From the NCBI RefSeq assembly GCF_000716435.1, contig NZ_JNWO01000016.1, forward strand, positions 124,001-188,000: DNA of 64,000 nt. Reading direction: 5' to 3'. The position numbers were made by a program, and so were the translations under genes. Below the pieces are notes generated by a model. The model had not been told where the DNA came from. It saw only the letters and a list, made by a program, of their open reading frames with translations, and ran no database searches. Below are positions 27,426 through 36,387 of this stretch, one piece after another (the first letter of the stretch is position 1; every line of letters begins with the position of its first letter). This DNA is from Streptomyces xylophagus (GTDB lineage: Bacteria > Actinomycetota > Actinomycetes > Streptomycetales > Streptomycetaceae).

Positions 27426-30236
27426 GTGCGACGGGACTTCAAGGAGCCTGCCAGAACCCGCCCCGACCTGGTCATCGGCCGGGAGGAGATGTTCTCCGCC
27501 GCCCGTGACCAGCTCGCAGGCGGTGGCAGTGTGCTGCTCCACGGCCCCGCCGGAATAGGAAAGTCGACCGTCCTGCGGGCGTTGGCCGCGGAATACGGCG
27601 ACACCGCGCGGACCGTGTTGCGCTGCTCGGCCACCGAGTCCGAATCCCATCTCCCCTTCCTCGCCCTCGCCGACCTCCTCGGTCTGGTCCTGGACGAGGT
27701 GTCCGAGCGGCTGCCCGGCGCCCAGCGCACCGCGCTGGAATCCGCGCTCACCGGCCGCGGCGAGTCCTCCCTCCAGCGCGACGGACTCGCCCTGCGCCTC
27801 GCCGTCCTGTCCGCGCTGCGCGCCCTCGCCGCCGACGGCCCCGTCCTCGTCGTGGCGGACGACCTCCAGTGGCTGGACCCGGCCAGCGCGGAACTCCTCG
27901 GCTTCGCCGCCCGGCGGCTGGGCGACACCCAGGTCCAGATGGTGTTCGCGGTGCGCACCGAGGGCCAGGAGTACGACCGGTATCTGAGCGCGTCGCCGCC
28001 GGACACCCTCGCGTTCCGGCTCAGCCCGCTCTCCCGGGCGCAGGTGTCGGCGCTGCTCGACGACCGCGGCTACACCGGGCTGCCCCGCTCCACGGTCCGC
28101 GAGATCCACCGCACGAGCGGCGGCAACCCGCTGTTCGCGCTGGAGTTGGGCCGCGCCCTCGCCGAGAACCCGACCCCGCCGAGACCGGGCGAGCCGCTGC
28201 CCGTGCCCACTTCACTACGCGCGTTGGTGCTGAGCCGGCTCGACATGCTGCCCGCCGAGGCGCGCCGCACCCTGCTCGTCGCGAGCGCGGGTGCCCGCCC
28301 GACGGTGGCCCTGCTCCAGACCGCCGGCCGGGAGAACGCCGAGGCCGAGACCGCCCAGGCCGCCGAACTCGGCCTGCTGGCAACGGAGTCCGAGGCTCCC
28401 GCCGTACGGTTCGCGCATCCGCTGATCTCCGCCGCACTGTACGCGGAGGCCCCCGCGCAGGAGCGGCGGGCCGCGCACGCGGCGCTGTCGACGGCGGCCT
28501 CCGACCCGATCGAGCGCGCCCGGCACCTGGCCCTCGCGACCACCGGCACCGATCCGGAGGTCGCCGCCCGGCTCGCCGAGGCCGCCACCCTGGCCCGCGA
28601 CCGCGGGGCACCCTCGGTCGCCGCGTCGCTCGGACTGCTCGCCGCCCGGCACACCCCGGGCGACAGCGTTCCCGGGCCCGACGAGCGGCGGTTGCAAGCC
28701 TCCGAGGACGCGATCACCGCTGGCGAGCTGGATCTCGCCCGGGACATCGCGCGTGAGGTGCTGACCCGGACCTCGGTGCCCGCCGAGCGGGTGCGGGCCT
28801 GGATCATCGTGATCGACACGGCCGGCCACTCCATGGCGGACGTCGACGCCGTCTTCCCGCAGGCCCTCGCCGACGCGGGCGACGACCCCCGGCTGCTCGC
28901 CCTGGTCCGCTACCAACTCGCCTGGCGCGCCCTGCTCGTGGAGGGCGACTTCGCCGAGGCCCGCGCGGAGACCGCGCGCTCGGCGGAACTGGCCGCGCTC
29001 GCCGGCGACCGGCGCACCGAACTCCTCGCGCTCTCCTTCCAGGCGCAGACCGAGACCCTGATGGGCCATCCGGACGCCCCCCTCACCATCAAGCGCGCGC
29101 TGAAGGAGCCTCAGGACCCGAGGGTGGCGTGCCATCACAACGGCGCCGGATCGGCCCGGTTCCGCTGGCTGGTGATGAGCGATCAGCTGCCCGAGGCCCG
29201 TGCCACCATCACCGCGCTGCTGCGCGAGGTGCGGCGACGCGGGTCGGTGGAGAGCGAGGTCCACTTCCTGCGCGGCTTCGCCGAGACCGAACTACGCTCC
29301 GGGCACTGCGGCCGCGCCCTCGACCTCGCCCGCGAGGGCCTGCGGCTGGCCCGCGACTCCGGGATCGGCCAGACGGCGTCCGCGATGCTCACCGCACTCG
29401 CCGAGGCCTCCGGCGGTGACGTCGAGGAGGGGCTGGCCCTCGCCCGGGAAGCGGTCGAGCACGCCGAGGAGGACGGCGACCAGATGTATCTGTCCCGTGC
29501 CCTCGGTGCCCTCGGGTACGCCCAGTTGGTCGCCGGGGACGCGCACGGCACCGTCCGCTCGCTGCGCCGGGTACGCGAACTGGAGCAGGCCCTCGGAGTG
29601 ACCGACCCGGCACGCGGACGCTGGCACGGCGACCTCGCCGAGGCCCTCGTCCGCATCGGCGAGACCGCCGAGGCACAGGACGTCATCGACGTGACCCGCG
29701 AACGCGCGCTGCGCCTCGGCCGCGAGAGCGTCCTCGCCGTACTCGACCGCGCCGAGGCCCTGGTGCGGGCGGCACGCGGCGAACACGACGAGGCCGTAGC
29801 GCAACTGACGTCCGTTCAGGACCGGCTCGCCAAGCTCGGCTACGGCCTGGAGGAGGCCCGCGCCGCCTTCGCACTGGCCTCGCTGCGCACGGGGCAGCCC
29901 GGACCCACGTCGTACGACGAGGCGACCCGGCTGTTCCGGCGCTGCCGGGCGCTGCCCTGGCTGCGGCAGGTGGACGAGGCGGCCGTCGCGAGACCGCAGC
30001 AGCCGACGCCCGCAGCCGCGCCCGCCCCCACGCTGGAGGGACTCGACGGGCTGGCCTCGATGGAGCGTCAGGTCGCCGCGCTCGTCATGGAGGGCGCCAC
30101 CAACCGGGAGATCGCCGCCCGGCTGTTCATCAGCGTCAAGACGGTCGAGGCGACCCTGACCCGCGTCTACCGCAAGCTGGGGATCCGCTCGCGGGTGGAT
30201 ATCGTCCGACTGGCGGCGGGGCGTCGTCCGAACTGA
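27426..30236 (+). CDS. LAL-family (large ATP-binding LuxR) transcriptional regulator
   Basis: A 936-residue STAND-type regulator. Walker A HGPAGIGKST (39-48) and Walker B VLVVADDLQWLDP lie in the N-terminal ATPase. A long TPR-like helical region follows (about 300-830), then the LuxR HTH at the end: LASMERQVAALVMEGATN, REIAARLFISVKTVEATLTR. GTG 27426 has GGGGAG nine bases upstream, better than GTG 27420. The leader (27290-27400) is unusually AT-rich for this genome. The neighbour downstream is a secreted trypsin, 205 bp away, which it may control; that is inference from position. Confidence 0.9.
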   Translation: MRRDFKEPARTRPDLVIGREEMFSAARDQLAGGGSVLLHGPAGIGKSTVLRALAAEYGDTARTVLRCSATESESHLPFLALADLLGLVLDEVSERLPGAQRTALESALTGRGESSLQRDGLALRLAVLSALRALAADGPVLVVADDLQWLDPASAELLGFAARRLGDTQVQMVFAVRTEGQEYDRYLSASPPDTLAFRLSPLSRAQVSALLDDRGYTGLPRSTVREIHRTSGGNPLFALELGRALAENPTPPRPGEPLPVPTSLRALVLSRLDMLPAEARRTLLVASAGARPTVALLQTAGRENAEAETAQAAELGLLATESEAPAVRFAHPLISAALYAEAPAQERRAAHAALSTAASDPIERARHLALATTGTDPEVAARLAEAATLARDRGAPSVAASLGLLAARHTPGDSVPGPDERRLQASEDAITAGELDLARDIAREVLTRTSVPAERVRAWIIVIDTAGHSMADVDAVFPQALADAGDDPRLLALVRYQLAWRALLVEGDFAEARAETARSAELAALAGDRRTELLALSFQAQTETLMGHPDAPLTIKRALKEPQDPRVACHHNGAGSARFRWLVMSDQLPEARATITALLREVRRRGSVESEVHFLRGFAETELRSGHCGRALDLAREGLRLARDSGIGQTASAMLTALAEASGGDVEEGLALAREAVEHAEEDGDQMYLSRALGALGYAQLVAGDAHGTVRSLRRVRELEQALGVTDPARGRWHGDLAEALVRIGETAEAQDVIDVTRERALRLGRESVLAVLDRAEALVRAARGEHDEAVAQLTSVQDRLAKLGYGLEEARAAFALASLRTGQPGPTSYDEATRLFRRCRALPWLRQVDEAAVARPQQPTPAAAPAPTLEGLDGLASMERQVAALVMEGATNREIAARLFISVKTVEATLTRVYRKLGIRSRVDIVRLAAGRRPN

Positions 30237-30296
30237 GGACCCTGAGGGTTAACTGTGCGGCGACCGAGGGTTTTCCCTGCCCAACTCCCCTAGGGG

Positions 30297-30335
30297 GTTC
30301 CCTCATTGGGAACAGGGTGTGCCGGGTTCTAGCTT
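30297..30335 (+). promoter_or_regulatory. Promoter with overlapping inverted repeat for the trypsin gene
   Basis: A -35-like TTGGGA (30306-30311) and -10-like TAGCTT (30330-30335) are 18 bp apart. The inverted repeat GTTCCC-TCATT-GGGAAC (30297-30313) covers the -35 element, and CCCCTAGGGG (30287-30296) adjoins it. Together they suggest a controlled promoter. Confidence 0.5.
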
Positions 30336-30440
30336 ATGGGTGTGCCGCTCGCCCGGGCATACGGGGGTCGGTCCCGCGACCCCCGTTGCACACCCCCACA
30401 CCCGCGCGACCCCCCACCGGCAACCCTAATGAGGAGACTC

Positions 30441-31232
30441 ATGTTCGGGCTCAACCGCGCCAAGAGAACCGCGGCTGTCGTCGCAGCAACCGCTGCCGCC
30501 GCCGCGACCGCACTGCTCAGCGCCCCCACCGCTGTGGCAGCCCCCCAGCCCATCGTCGGCGGTTCCACGACCACGACGACGACGTACCCGTTCGTCATGC
30601 AGATCACGGACGCCTCGCAGAACCAGTTCTGCGGCGGCACACTCGTCTCCGCGACCAAGGTGGTCACCGCCGCCCACTGTATGGTCGGCGAGACCACCAG
30701 CAGCGTCCGCGTGGTCGGCGGCCGTACCTACCTCAACGGCACGAACGGCACCGTCAGCAAGGTCAGCAAGATCTGGATCAACCCCAGCTACACGGACGCC
30801 ACCAACGGCGACGACGTGGCCGTCCTGACGCTGTCGACGTCGATGCCGTACACGACGGCGTCGTACGTCTCCTCCTCGCAGACCAGCGTGTACGCGGCCG
30901 GCACCACAGCCCGCATCCTCGGCTGGGGCACCACCTCGGAGAACGGCAGCTCCTCCAACCAGTTGCGGACCGCGACCGTCCCGATCGTGTCCGACACCAG
31001 CTGCAAGAGCTCCTACGGTTCGGACTTCATCGCGTCCGACATGGTTTGCGCCGGATACACATCCGGCGGCGTAGACACCTGCCAGGGCGACAGCGGCGGT
31101 CCCCTGCTCATCGGGGGCGTCCTGGCAGGGATCACTTCTTGGGGCGAGGGCTGTGCCGAGGCGGGTTACCCGGGTGTCTACACCCGGCTGACCACGTTCT
31201 CCAGCCTGGTGACCACGCAGGTCAACTCGTAA
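30441..31232 (+). CDS. Secreted trypsin-like serine protease (S1A)
   Basis: A 263-residue preproenzyme: signal peptide (basic MFGLNRAKRT, Ala-rich core, cleavage near AVA), short propeptide, then IVGGSTTTTTTYPF as the mature trypsin N-terminus. The catalytic triad is visible: His in VTAAHC, Asp in GDDVAVL, Ser in CQGDSGGPL. The primary-specificity Asp in GVDTCQGDSGG indicates cleavage after Arg/Lys. Six Cys fit three disulfides. ATG 30441 has GGAG four bases upstream; ATG 30429 precedes the ribosome site and is less likely. A strong terminator follows. Confidence 0.95.
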   Translation: MFGLNRAKRTAAVVAATAAAAATALLSAPTAVAAPQPIVGGSTTTTTTYPFVMQITDASQNQFCGGTLVSATKVVTAAHCMVGETTSSVRVVGGRTYLNGTNGTVSKVSKIWINPSYTDATNGDDVAVLTLSTSMPYTTASYVSSSQTSVYAAGTTARILGWGTTSENGSSSNQLRTATVPIVSDTSCKSSYGSDFIASDMVCAGYTSGGVDTCQGDSGGPLLIGGVLAGITSWGEGCAEAGYPGVYTRLTTFSSLVTTQVNS

Positions 31233-31270
31233 CCCGGAAGAACTCCTGAGCACCCCTCAGGGAAATGCCA

Positions 31271-31311
31271 GGGTGCGTTGCGGGCTTCCACGAGCAGCCC
31301 GCAACGCACCC
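31271..31311. terminator. Bidirectional terminator after the trypsin gene
   Basis: Perfect 16-bp stem GGGTGCGTTGCGGGCT / AGCCCGCAACGCACCC with a 9-base loop, between convergent genes. Confidence 0.9.
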
Positions 31312-31335
31312 TATCCATGTGCCGGTCGGTGCCCC

Positions 31336-31518
31336 TTACTTGTCGGCGATGAGCTTCCCCGCCGCGCCCCAGCTGTCGGCCGGCACCTCGTGGATCCACA
31401 CCTGCACGCTCTCGGCGGGGATCTTGTACGCGTCGACGAAGGCGTCGGTGACCCGCTTGACGAGGTCCCGCTTCAGCTCGACGTCACGCGGACCCTGCTG
31501 GACGGTCACGATGGGCAT
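31336..31518 (-). CDS. 4-oxalocrotonate tautomerase family protein
   Basis: A 60-residue tautomerase-superfamily subunit. After Met removal the catalytic amino-terminal Pro is exposed (MPIVTVQQGP), followed by the strand-helix-strand unit RDLVKRVTDAFVDAY and SVQVWIHEV. It would form hexamers that tautomerise a 2-hydroxymuconate-like or other enol substrate. The natural substrate is unknown. It lies upstream-adjacent to a LysR gene on the same strand, 92 bases away. It is not part of the aromatic island 10 kb on. Confidence 0.9.
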   Translation of the reverse strand: MPIVTVQQGPRDVELKRDLVKRVTDAFVDAYKIPAESVQVWIHEVPADSWGAAGKLIADK

Positions 31519-31610
31519 GCTGAACTCCCTTGACTGGCTTGTCCTTTTCGGTGAGTCCAGTTCATCGCGTCAGGCATCCCCGACCAAGAAGCAGCCCGCG
31601 ACCGCAGCGA

Positions 31611-32477
31611 TCAGTTCTCGTGATCGCCGCAGGCCAGCAGTAGGGCGTCCAGATGCGGAGGCCGGCGCGTGGCGTGCACGGCGAGGCCTGTCGACAGCGT
31701 GAGGCCGGGCGCCGTGAACGGTACGAAGGCCACGCGCGGGCTGTGCAGCACGCGCGCGTGGGAGGCGTAGACGACCGTCCACAGCGGACGCGCGCCGATG
31801 CTCGCCAGGGTGTCCTGCAGGGACCCGCTCACCGGTCCGGGCAGCGGCTCGAACCCGGCCGCGTGACAGGCATCGACGACCAGGTCGACGAGTGCGGGAT
31901 TGTTCCGCCGCTCGGTGAGGGCCAGCGGCAGCGCGGCCAGCTCCGCGACACCGATCGCCGCCCGCCCGGCCAACGGATGCGAGGCAGGCAGAGCCGCTAC
32001 GAGAGGGTCGGCCCACAACGGCAGCACTCGTACCCCCGGCACCGGCTCGACCGCCCGGACGAACGCCGCGTCCAACTGCCCGCCGGCGACCCGGGCGAGC
32101 CGTTCGCCGACCGGCAGCGAGAACAGCTCGACGGGAACGTCCGGCGCCCGCTCGGCGAACGCGCCGAGGACCCGGTCCAGATGCGCGCCGAGCCCGGTAC
32201 TGGTGCCGATCCGCAGCCCCGGCGGCGGGGCGACGGCCGCCCGGGCCCGCTCGGCGGCGGCCAGCACCGCCCGCGCCTCGGGCAACAGCCGCTCCCCCGC
32301 CCCCGTAAGCCGTACGCGCCGGGGCGACCTGTCGAACAGCTCGGCGCCCAACTCCCGCTCCAGCCGCTGGATCTGCTGACTGACCGCCGACTGCACAATG
32401 TGCAGCCGCTCGGCGGCCCGCCCGAAGTGCAGCTCTTCGGCGACCGCGACGAAGTAGCTGAGCTGCCGCAGTTCCAT
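31611..32477 (-). CDS. LysR-family transcriptional regulator
   Basis: A 288-residue LysR protein with the N-terminal winged HTH (MELRQLSYFVAVAEELHFGRAAERLHIVQSAVSQQIQRLE, residues 1-40) and a periplasmic-binding-like effector domain (GLRIGTSTGLGAHLD onward). It is divergent from a LysE exporter gene with only 66 bp between starts, the textbook arrangement for LysR control of LysE/RhtB exporters. Confidence 0.92.
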   Translation of the reverse strand: MELRQLSYFVAVAEELHFGRAAERLHIVQSAVSQQIQRLERELGAELFDRSPRRVRLTGAGERLLPEARAVLAAAERARAAVAPPPGLRIGTSTGLGAHLDRVLGAFAERAPDVPVELFSLPVGERLARVAGGQLDAAFVRAVEPVPGVRVLPLWADPLVAALPASHPLAGRAAIGVAELAALPLALTERRNNPALVDLVVDACHAAGFEPLPGPVSGSLQDTLASIGARPLWTVVYASHARVLHSPRVAFVPFTAPGLTLSTGLAVHATRRPPHLDALLLACGDHEN

Positions 32478-32543
32478 GGCCCCGACTCTAGAGCGAGCTC
32501 ACGGACGCCTGTTTCAATGAGCCCCCTGATAGGAGTGATAGGC

Positions 32544-33191
32544 ATGGTGTCCACGGACCGTTTTCTCGCCTTCGCGGCGATGTCGCTGCTGGTGATCGTG
32601 ATCCCGGGACCCAGCGTCCTGTTCGTCATCGGCCGCGCACTCGCCCACGGCCGCCGCACGGCGGTGGCGACGGCGCTCGGCAACGTCTTCGGCTCGTACG
32701 TGCTGGTGACGGCGGTGGCGTTCGGCATCGGCGCGCTGGTGGAACGGTCGGTCACGATCTACCTGACGGTGAAACTGGCAGGCGCGGCCTACCTCGTCTA
32801 CCTCGGGGTCCAGGCGTTCCGGCACCGCAAGGACCTGAAGGCCTCGGCGATGCAGACAGCTGCCACGTCGGAACCCCGCGGCGACCTCCGTACGGTCCTG
32901 GACGGCGCCCTGGTCGGCGTCACGAACCCCAAGGGGGTGGTGTTCTTCGCCGCCGTACTCCCCCAGTTCGTCAACCACTCGGCGGGCAGTGTCCCGCTCC
33001 AGATGCTCCTGCTGGGCCTCATCCCGATCTCGATCGGCCTGGTCACGGACACCCTGTGGGGCCTGACCGCCTCGGCCGCCCGCACCTGGTTCGCCCGCGA
33101 CGACCGCCGCCTGTCCCTGATCGGCGGCGCGGGCGGCTTCACGATGATCGGCCTGGGCGTGACGGTCGCGGTGACGGGCCGCGCGGACTGA
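32544..33191 (+). CDS. LysE/RhtB-family amino-acid or metabolite exporter
   Basis: A 215-residue membrane protein with about six helices and the LysE motif VIVIPGPSVLFVIGRALAHGRR in helix 1-2, plus VTNPKGVVFFAAVLPQFV in the central loop. It exports amino acids such as homoserine, threonine or leucine in characterised members; substrate here unknown. ATG 32544 has AGGAG eight bases upstream. Probably controlled by the divergent LysR gene. Confidence 0.9.
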   Translation: MVSTDRFLAFAAMSLLVIVIPGPSVLFVIGRALAHGRRTAVATALGNVFGSYVLVTAVAFGIGALVERSVTIYLTVKLAGAAYLVYLGVQAFRHRKDLKASAMQTAATSEPRGDLRTVLDGALVGVTNPKGVVFFAAVLPQFVNHSAGSVPLQMLLLGLIPISIGLVTDTLWGLTASAARTWFARDDRRLSLIGGAGGFTMIGLGVTVAVTGRAD

Positions 33192-33204
33192 TCCCTCTAC
33201 GACG

Positions 33205-34314
33205 CTACGGCCCTACGACCGTCCCGAACCGGATGTCGTACGACGTCCCCTTGTGCATGGTGTCGAGCATCCGCGCCCCTTCGGCGGTCACCTCGTCGCG
33301 CTGGGCTTTGGTCAGCCTGCCGAAGGGTTCGACGACGAGATGGTGGCCGTCGAGCTTCCAGACCCCGGCGAGGAACCCGTCGACGAGGAACGTGCGGTGG
33401 GCGACGTTGCCCTGCCAGGCGCGCCCCCAGTACTCGGGCGGTACGACCCGCGTGCGGTCGGCGTGCGAGAGGAGCAGGTTGTCGAACTCGGGCAGGAAGC
33501 GCGGCGGGGCCGGGGTGTCGGCGGCGGGGCGGGGCGCGTCCGGGAGGTCGAAGAGTTCGACGCCGTTCGGGTCGTAGAAGGTGACGAGCTGCGGACGCAG
33601 TCGCTCGAAGGCCTCGCGCAGCCGGGTCAGGCCCGCCCAGGTCTGCATGTCCTTGACGGAGGCCGGACCGAAGGCGGCGAGGTAGCGCAGGACGGTCGCG
33701 TCCGGGGTGGGCGCGGGTTCGGCGGGCCGCCCCAGCCAGTGCTCGGCGGTGGTGAGCGCGACCTGTCCACTCCGCCCCCACAGTCCGCGGGGGGTGACCT
33801 GGACGAGCGGGAGCTTGCAGCGGGCGGCGATCGCGAGGGCCTGCGGGTCGGCGTCCGGCCACTCGACGAGGAGCGCCTCCCGCAACTCCTTCATGGTGCG
33901 CGGCTCGGCCTCGACGAGTTCACGGGCGAGCGAGGCGAGCCGGTCGAGATCGACCCCGACGAGCCCCCTGCGGAAATTGCCCAGCTCACGATCGCGGGCG
34001 GCCTGCACCAAGGGTTGCAGGGTGAGGCAGTCGGCGGCGGTGTGCGTGTGGATCGTGGACCGCATGGTGACGATGCGGACGACCGCGCGTTCGGCCATCA
34101 GCCCGGAGAGTTCCTCGGGCGTGAAGCCGTCGAGACGGGCGGCGAGGGCGTAGTACGGCGGCTTGACGTTCTGCGCCTGGAGGCCGAGGAGATGCTCGAT
34201 GCCGGCGCGGGCGGAGAGGGGCGAGCGGCGCAGGAGGAGCTGCCGGTCGAGGGTGGCGCGGTTGAGGGCGCGGGTGTCGAGTACGGGAGCGGTCGGGGTC
34301 TTCGCCTTGGTCAC
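33205..34314 (-). CDS. Winged-helix DNA-binding protein of the HTH_42/AlkX type
   Basis: A 369-residue cytosolic protein of the HTH_42 (YcaQ/AlkZ-like) superfamily. Seen: LLRRSPLSARAGIEHLLGLQAQ, VKPPYYALAARLDGF, MRSTIHTHTAADCL, AFGPASVKDMQTWAGL and FLPEFDNLLLSHADR. Some members are DNA glycosylases for crosslinks or alkylated bases; the QxQ/QΦQ catalytic motif of AlkZ/YcaQ appears here as LQAQN near residue 45, so glycosylase activity is possible. GTG 34314, 34323 and 34344 are all candidate starts with poor ribosome sites. Confidence 0.78.
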   Translation of the reverse strand: MTKAKTPTAPVLDTRALNRATLDRQLLLRRSPLSARAGIEHLLGLQAQNVKPPYYALAARLDGFTPEELSGLMAERAVVRIVTMRSTIHTHTAADCLTLQPLVQAARDRELGNFRRGLVGVDLDRLASLARELVEAEPRTMKELREALLVEWPDADPQALAIAARCKLPLVQVTPRGLWGRSGQVALTTAEHWLGRPAEPAPTPDATVLRYLAAFGPASVKDMQTWAGLTRLREAFERLRPQLVTFYDPNGVELFDLPDAPRPAADTPAPPRFLPEFDNLLLSHADRTRVVPPEYWGRAWQGNVAHRTFLVDGFLAGVWKLDGHHLVVEPFGRLTKAQRDEVTAEGARMLDTMHKGTSYDIRFGTVVGP

Positions 34315-34476
34315 GCTCCCCACGCTAAGGGCGATTGCGGACACCTTCGGTCCGCAACTCTCACCGAATCCGGGAGCCGGTTCACACGCCCAGGCTGTTT
34401 GCCCCGTATATCCTGCTCATGCTCAGTGATCACGTGGACACAGACGTAGTCATAGGCTTGATCGAGAGGCACCGCG

Positions 34477-35646
34477 ATGCCCCAGCGACGCGCCCGCCCC
34501 ACCTCGAAGAACGGCAGCACCGGCAGGACGTCCGGCTGGCGCCGCACACCGGCCCCACCCCCGGCACCCGCGCCGAAGCCCCCGGTGTCCGCCGCCGACA
34601 CGCCGCCCTCCGAACCGTCCGACACGGGCAGCGTCGTTCAGGCCGCCCTGTACCGGGACGGCGTGCGGGTCTCGGCGCCGGACACCCTCGCCGACACCTT
34701 CCGCGAACTGCGCGAACAGCCGTCCGGCATGGCCTGGATCGGCCTGGCCCGCCCCACCGAGAGCGAACTCCTCTCCCTGGCAGCGGAGTTCGACCTCCAC
34801 CCGCTGGCGGTCGAGGACGCGATGGAGGCCCACCAGCGCCCGAAACTGGAGCGCTACGGCGAGACGCTCTTCGTAGTCCTCAGCGCCGCCCGCTACTTGG
34901 ACAACACGGAAGAGGTCGACTTCGGCGAGCTGCACGTCTTCGTCGGCCCGGACTTCGTGATCACGGTCCGGCACGGCGCGGCCCCCGACCTGTCGGCGGT
35001 CCGCCAACGCATGGAGGAATCCCCGGAGTTGCTGAAGCTCGGCCCCGAGGCGGTGCTGTACGCCATCCTCGACGCGGTCGTCGACGGCTACGCGCCCGTC
35101 GTCGCCGGCGTCCAGATCGACATCGACGAGATCGAGACAGAGGTCTTCCGCAGCGAACCGCAGGTCTCCCGCCGCATCTACGAACTCTCCCGCGAAATGG
35201 TCGAGTTCCAGCGCGCCACCCGCCCCCTTGTCGGCATGCTGCACAGCCTGATGGCCGGCTTCGCCAAGTACGGCACCGACGAGGAACTCCAGCGCTACCT
35301 CCGCGACGTCGCCGACCACGTCACCCACACCAGCGAACGAGTCGACGGCTTCCGCCAGGCCCTCACCGACATCCTCACGGTGAACGCGACCCTGGTCACC
35401 CAGCAACAGAACGCGGAGATGCGGGCGTTGGCGGAGGCGGGGTTCGAGCAGAACGAGGAGATCAAGAAGATCTCGTCGTGGGCGGCTATTTTGTTCGCGC
35501 CGACGTTGGTGGGGACGATCTATGGGATGAACTTCGATCGGATGCCGGAGTTGCATTGGGTGCTTGGGTACCCGTTCGCGATCCTGCTGATGGCGGTCGT
35601 ATGCACCAGTCTGTACGTCATCTTCAAGCGGAAAGACTGGCTCTGA
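34477..35646 (+). CDS. corA: CorA-family Mg2+/Co2+ channel
   Basis: A 389-residue CorA protein. It has a disordered, proline-rich 50-residue N-terminus, a cytoplasmic funnel domain with long helices, then two C-terminal membrane helices with the signature YGMNF preceding the periplasmic loop (MPELHW). The terminal KRKDWL basic tail is typical. It conducts Mg2+ (or Co2+) as a pentamer in the cytoplasmic membrane. It appears monocistronic; the last ordinary chromosomal gene before the island. Confidence 0.93.
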   Translation: MPQRRARPTSKNGSTGRTSGWRRTPAPPPAPAPKPPVSAADTPPSEPSDTGSVVQAALYRDGVRVSAPDTLADTFRELREQPSGMAWIGLARPTESELLSLAAEFDLHPLAVEDAMEAHQRPKLERYGETLFVVLSAARYLDNTEEVDFGELHVFVGPDFVITVRHGAAPDLSAVRQRMEESPELLKLGPEAVLYAILDAVVDGYAPVVAGVQIDIDEIETEVFRSEPQVSRRIYELSREMVEFQRATRPLVGMLHSLMAGFAKYGTDEELQRYLRDVADHVTHTSERVDGFRQALTDILTVNATLVTQQQNAEMRALAEAGFEQNEEIKKISSWAAILFAPTLVGTIYGMNFDRMPELHWVLGYPFAILLMAVVCTSLYVIFKRKDWL

Positions 35647-36387
35647 GTAATCGCCCTGGGAGGCGCTGCCAATCGGTGGCGTGGCCCCGATCGCAGGCTC
35701 CGACAATGCCTTCGAGGTCGCTGGGGAAAATCTGGGGAGAATGAGCCGCGTTCCGATCCCTGCGATCGCGGGCGTTGATTGCGGAAGCCTCACCGCTGAG
35801 GCGCAGGCGGGGAACACTGACCAGCACAGTGCAGGCCGGCCGAGCCAGCGGGTTTCCGCGCGCTGTGCCGAGCCGAACCCCAGCTCCAGGGGCAGGAGTT
35901 GCCGGGCCATGTCGTTGTGGAGCGCGTGCAGGATGCCCTGCAGACACAGACGGTCCGCCACCGGCCGCGGCCCCGGCGTCTTCTCCGGCCAGGGCGGCCG
36001 TAGCGGCTCGATCAGCACCCACACCAAGATCCTGTTACGAGCTCTTATGGCGCTCAGGTTCCGAACGGACGTCGCGGTGGTTCAAGTGTGTGCCGTGTCG
36101 GTTTTCCTAAGCTTCAACGGCAGAGGGAACACCCGGGTGACTGTTCCTGGATGGGTACACACCAAAGACGGGGTGATCGGCTGTGTGCGGGTCGGACGTG
36201 CAGGCCCGCCGGATCAAGGTGATCGTTCGTCACCGGGTCAACGCCCACACCGGAGCTGACGCGAAGACAGCCCTCCTCACTTTTGAACCCCTTTAGTACA
36301 TAGGCGTAATCAGCCCCTTGATCGTCGAGGAGCTGATTTCCTGAAATCCGGCGGTCGGACAAGGCTGCCGTGGAAAGCGGAGACATG
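35647..36387. other. 741-bp gene-free junction containing an IS fragment
   Basis: Base composition changes here, with several AT-richer runs such as 36028-36060 and 36280-36400. Apart from the transposase fragment listed separately there is no coding frame I can support. This is the left edge of the accessory island. Confidence 0.7.
35872..36027 (-). pseudogene. Fragment of an IS5-type transposase
   Basis: About 52 residues match the N-terminus of a common Streptomyces IS5-family transposase: LIEPLRPPWPEKTPGPRPV then DRLCLQGILHAL and QLLPLELGFGS. Recognisable similarity stops after ELGFGS, and the catalytic DDE region is absent. Upstream in the same frame a few further codons precede it, without a convincing start. 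A dead insertion-sequence remnant. Confidence 0.75.

Noticed and set aside
30287..30296. CCCCTAGGGG as a transcription terminator
   Set aside because: The stem is only five base pairs with no loop; it is more likely part of the promoter region or chance.
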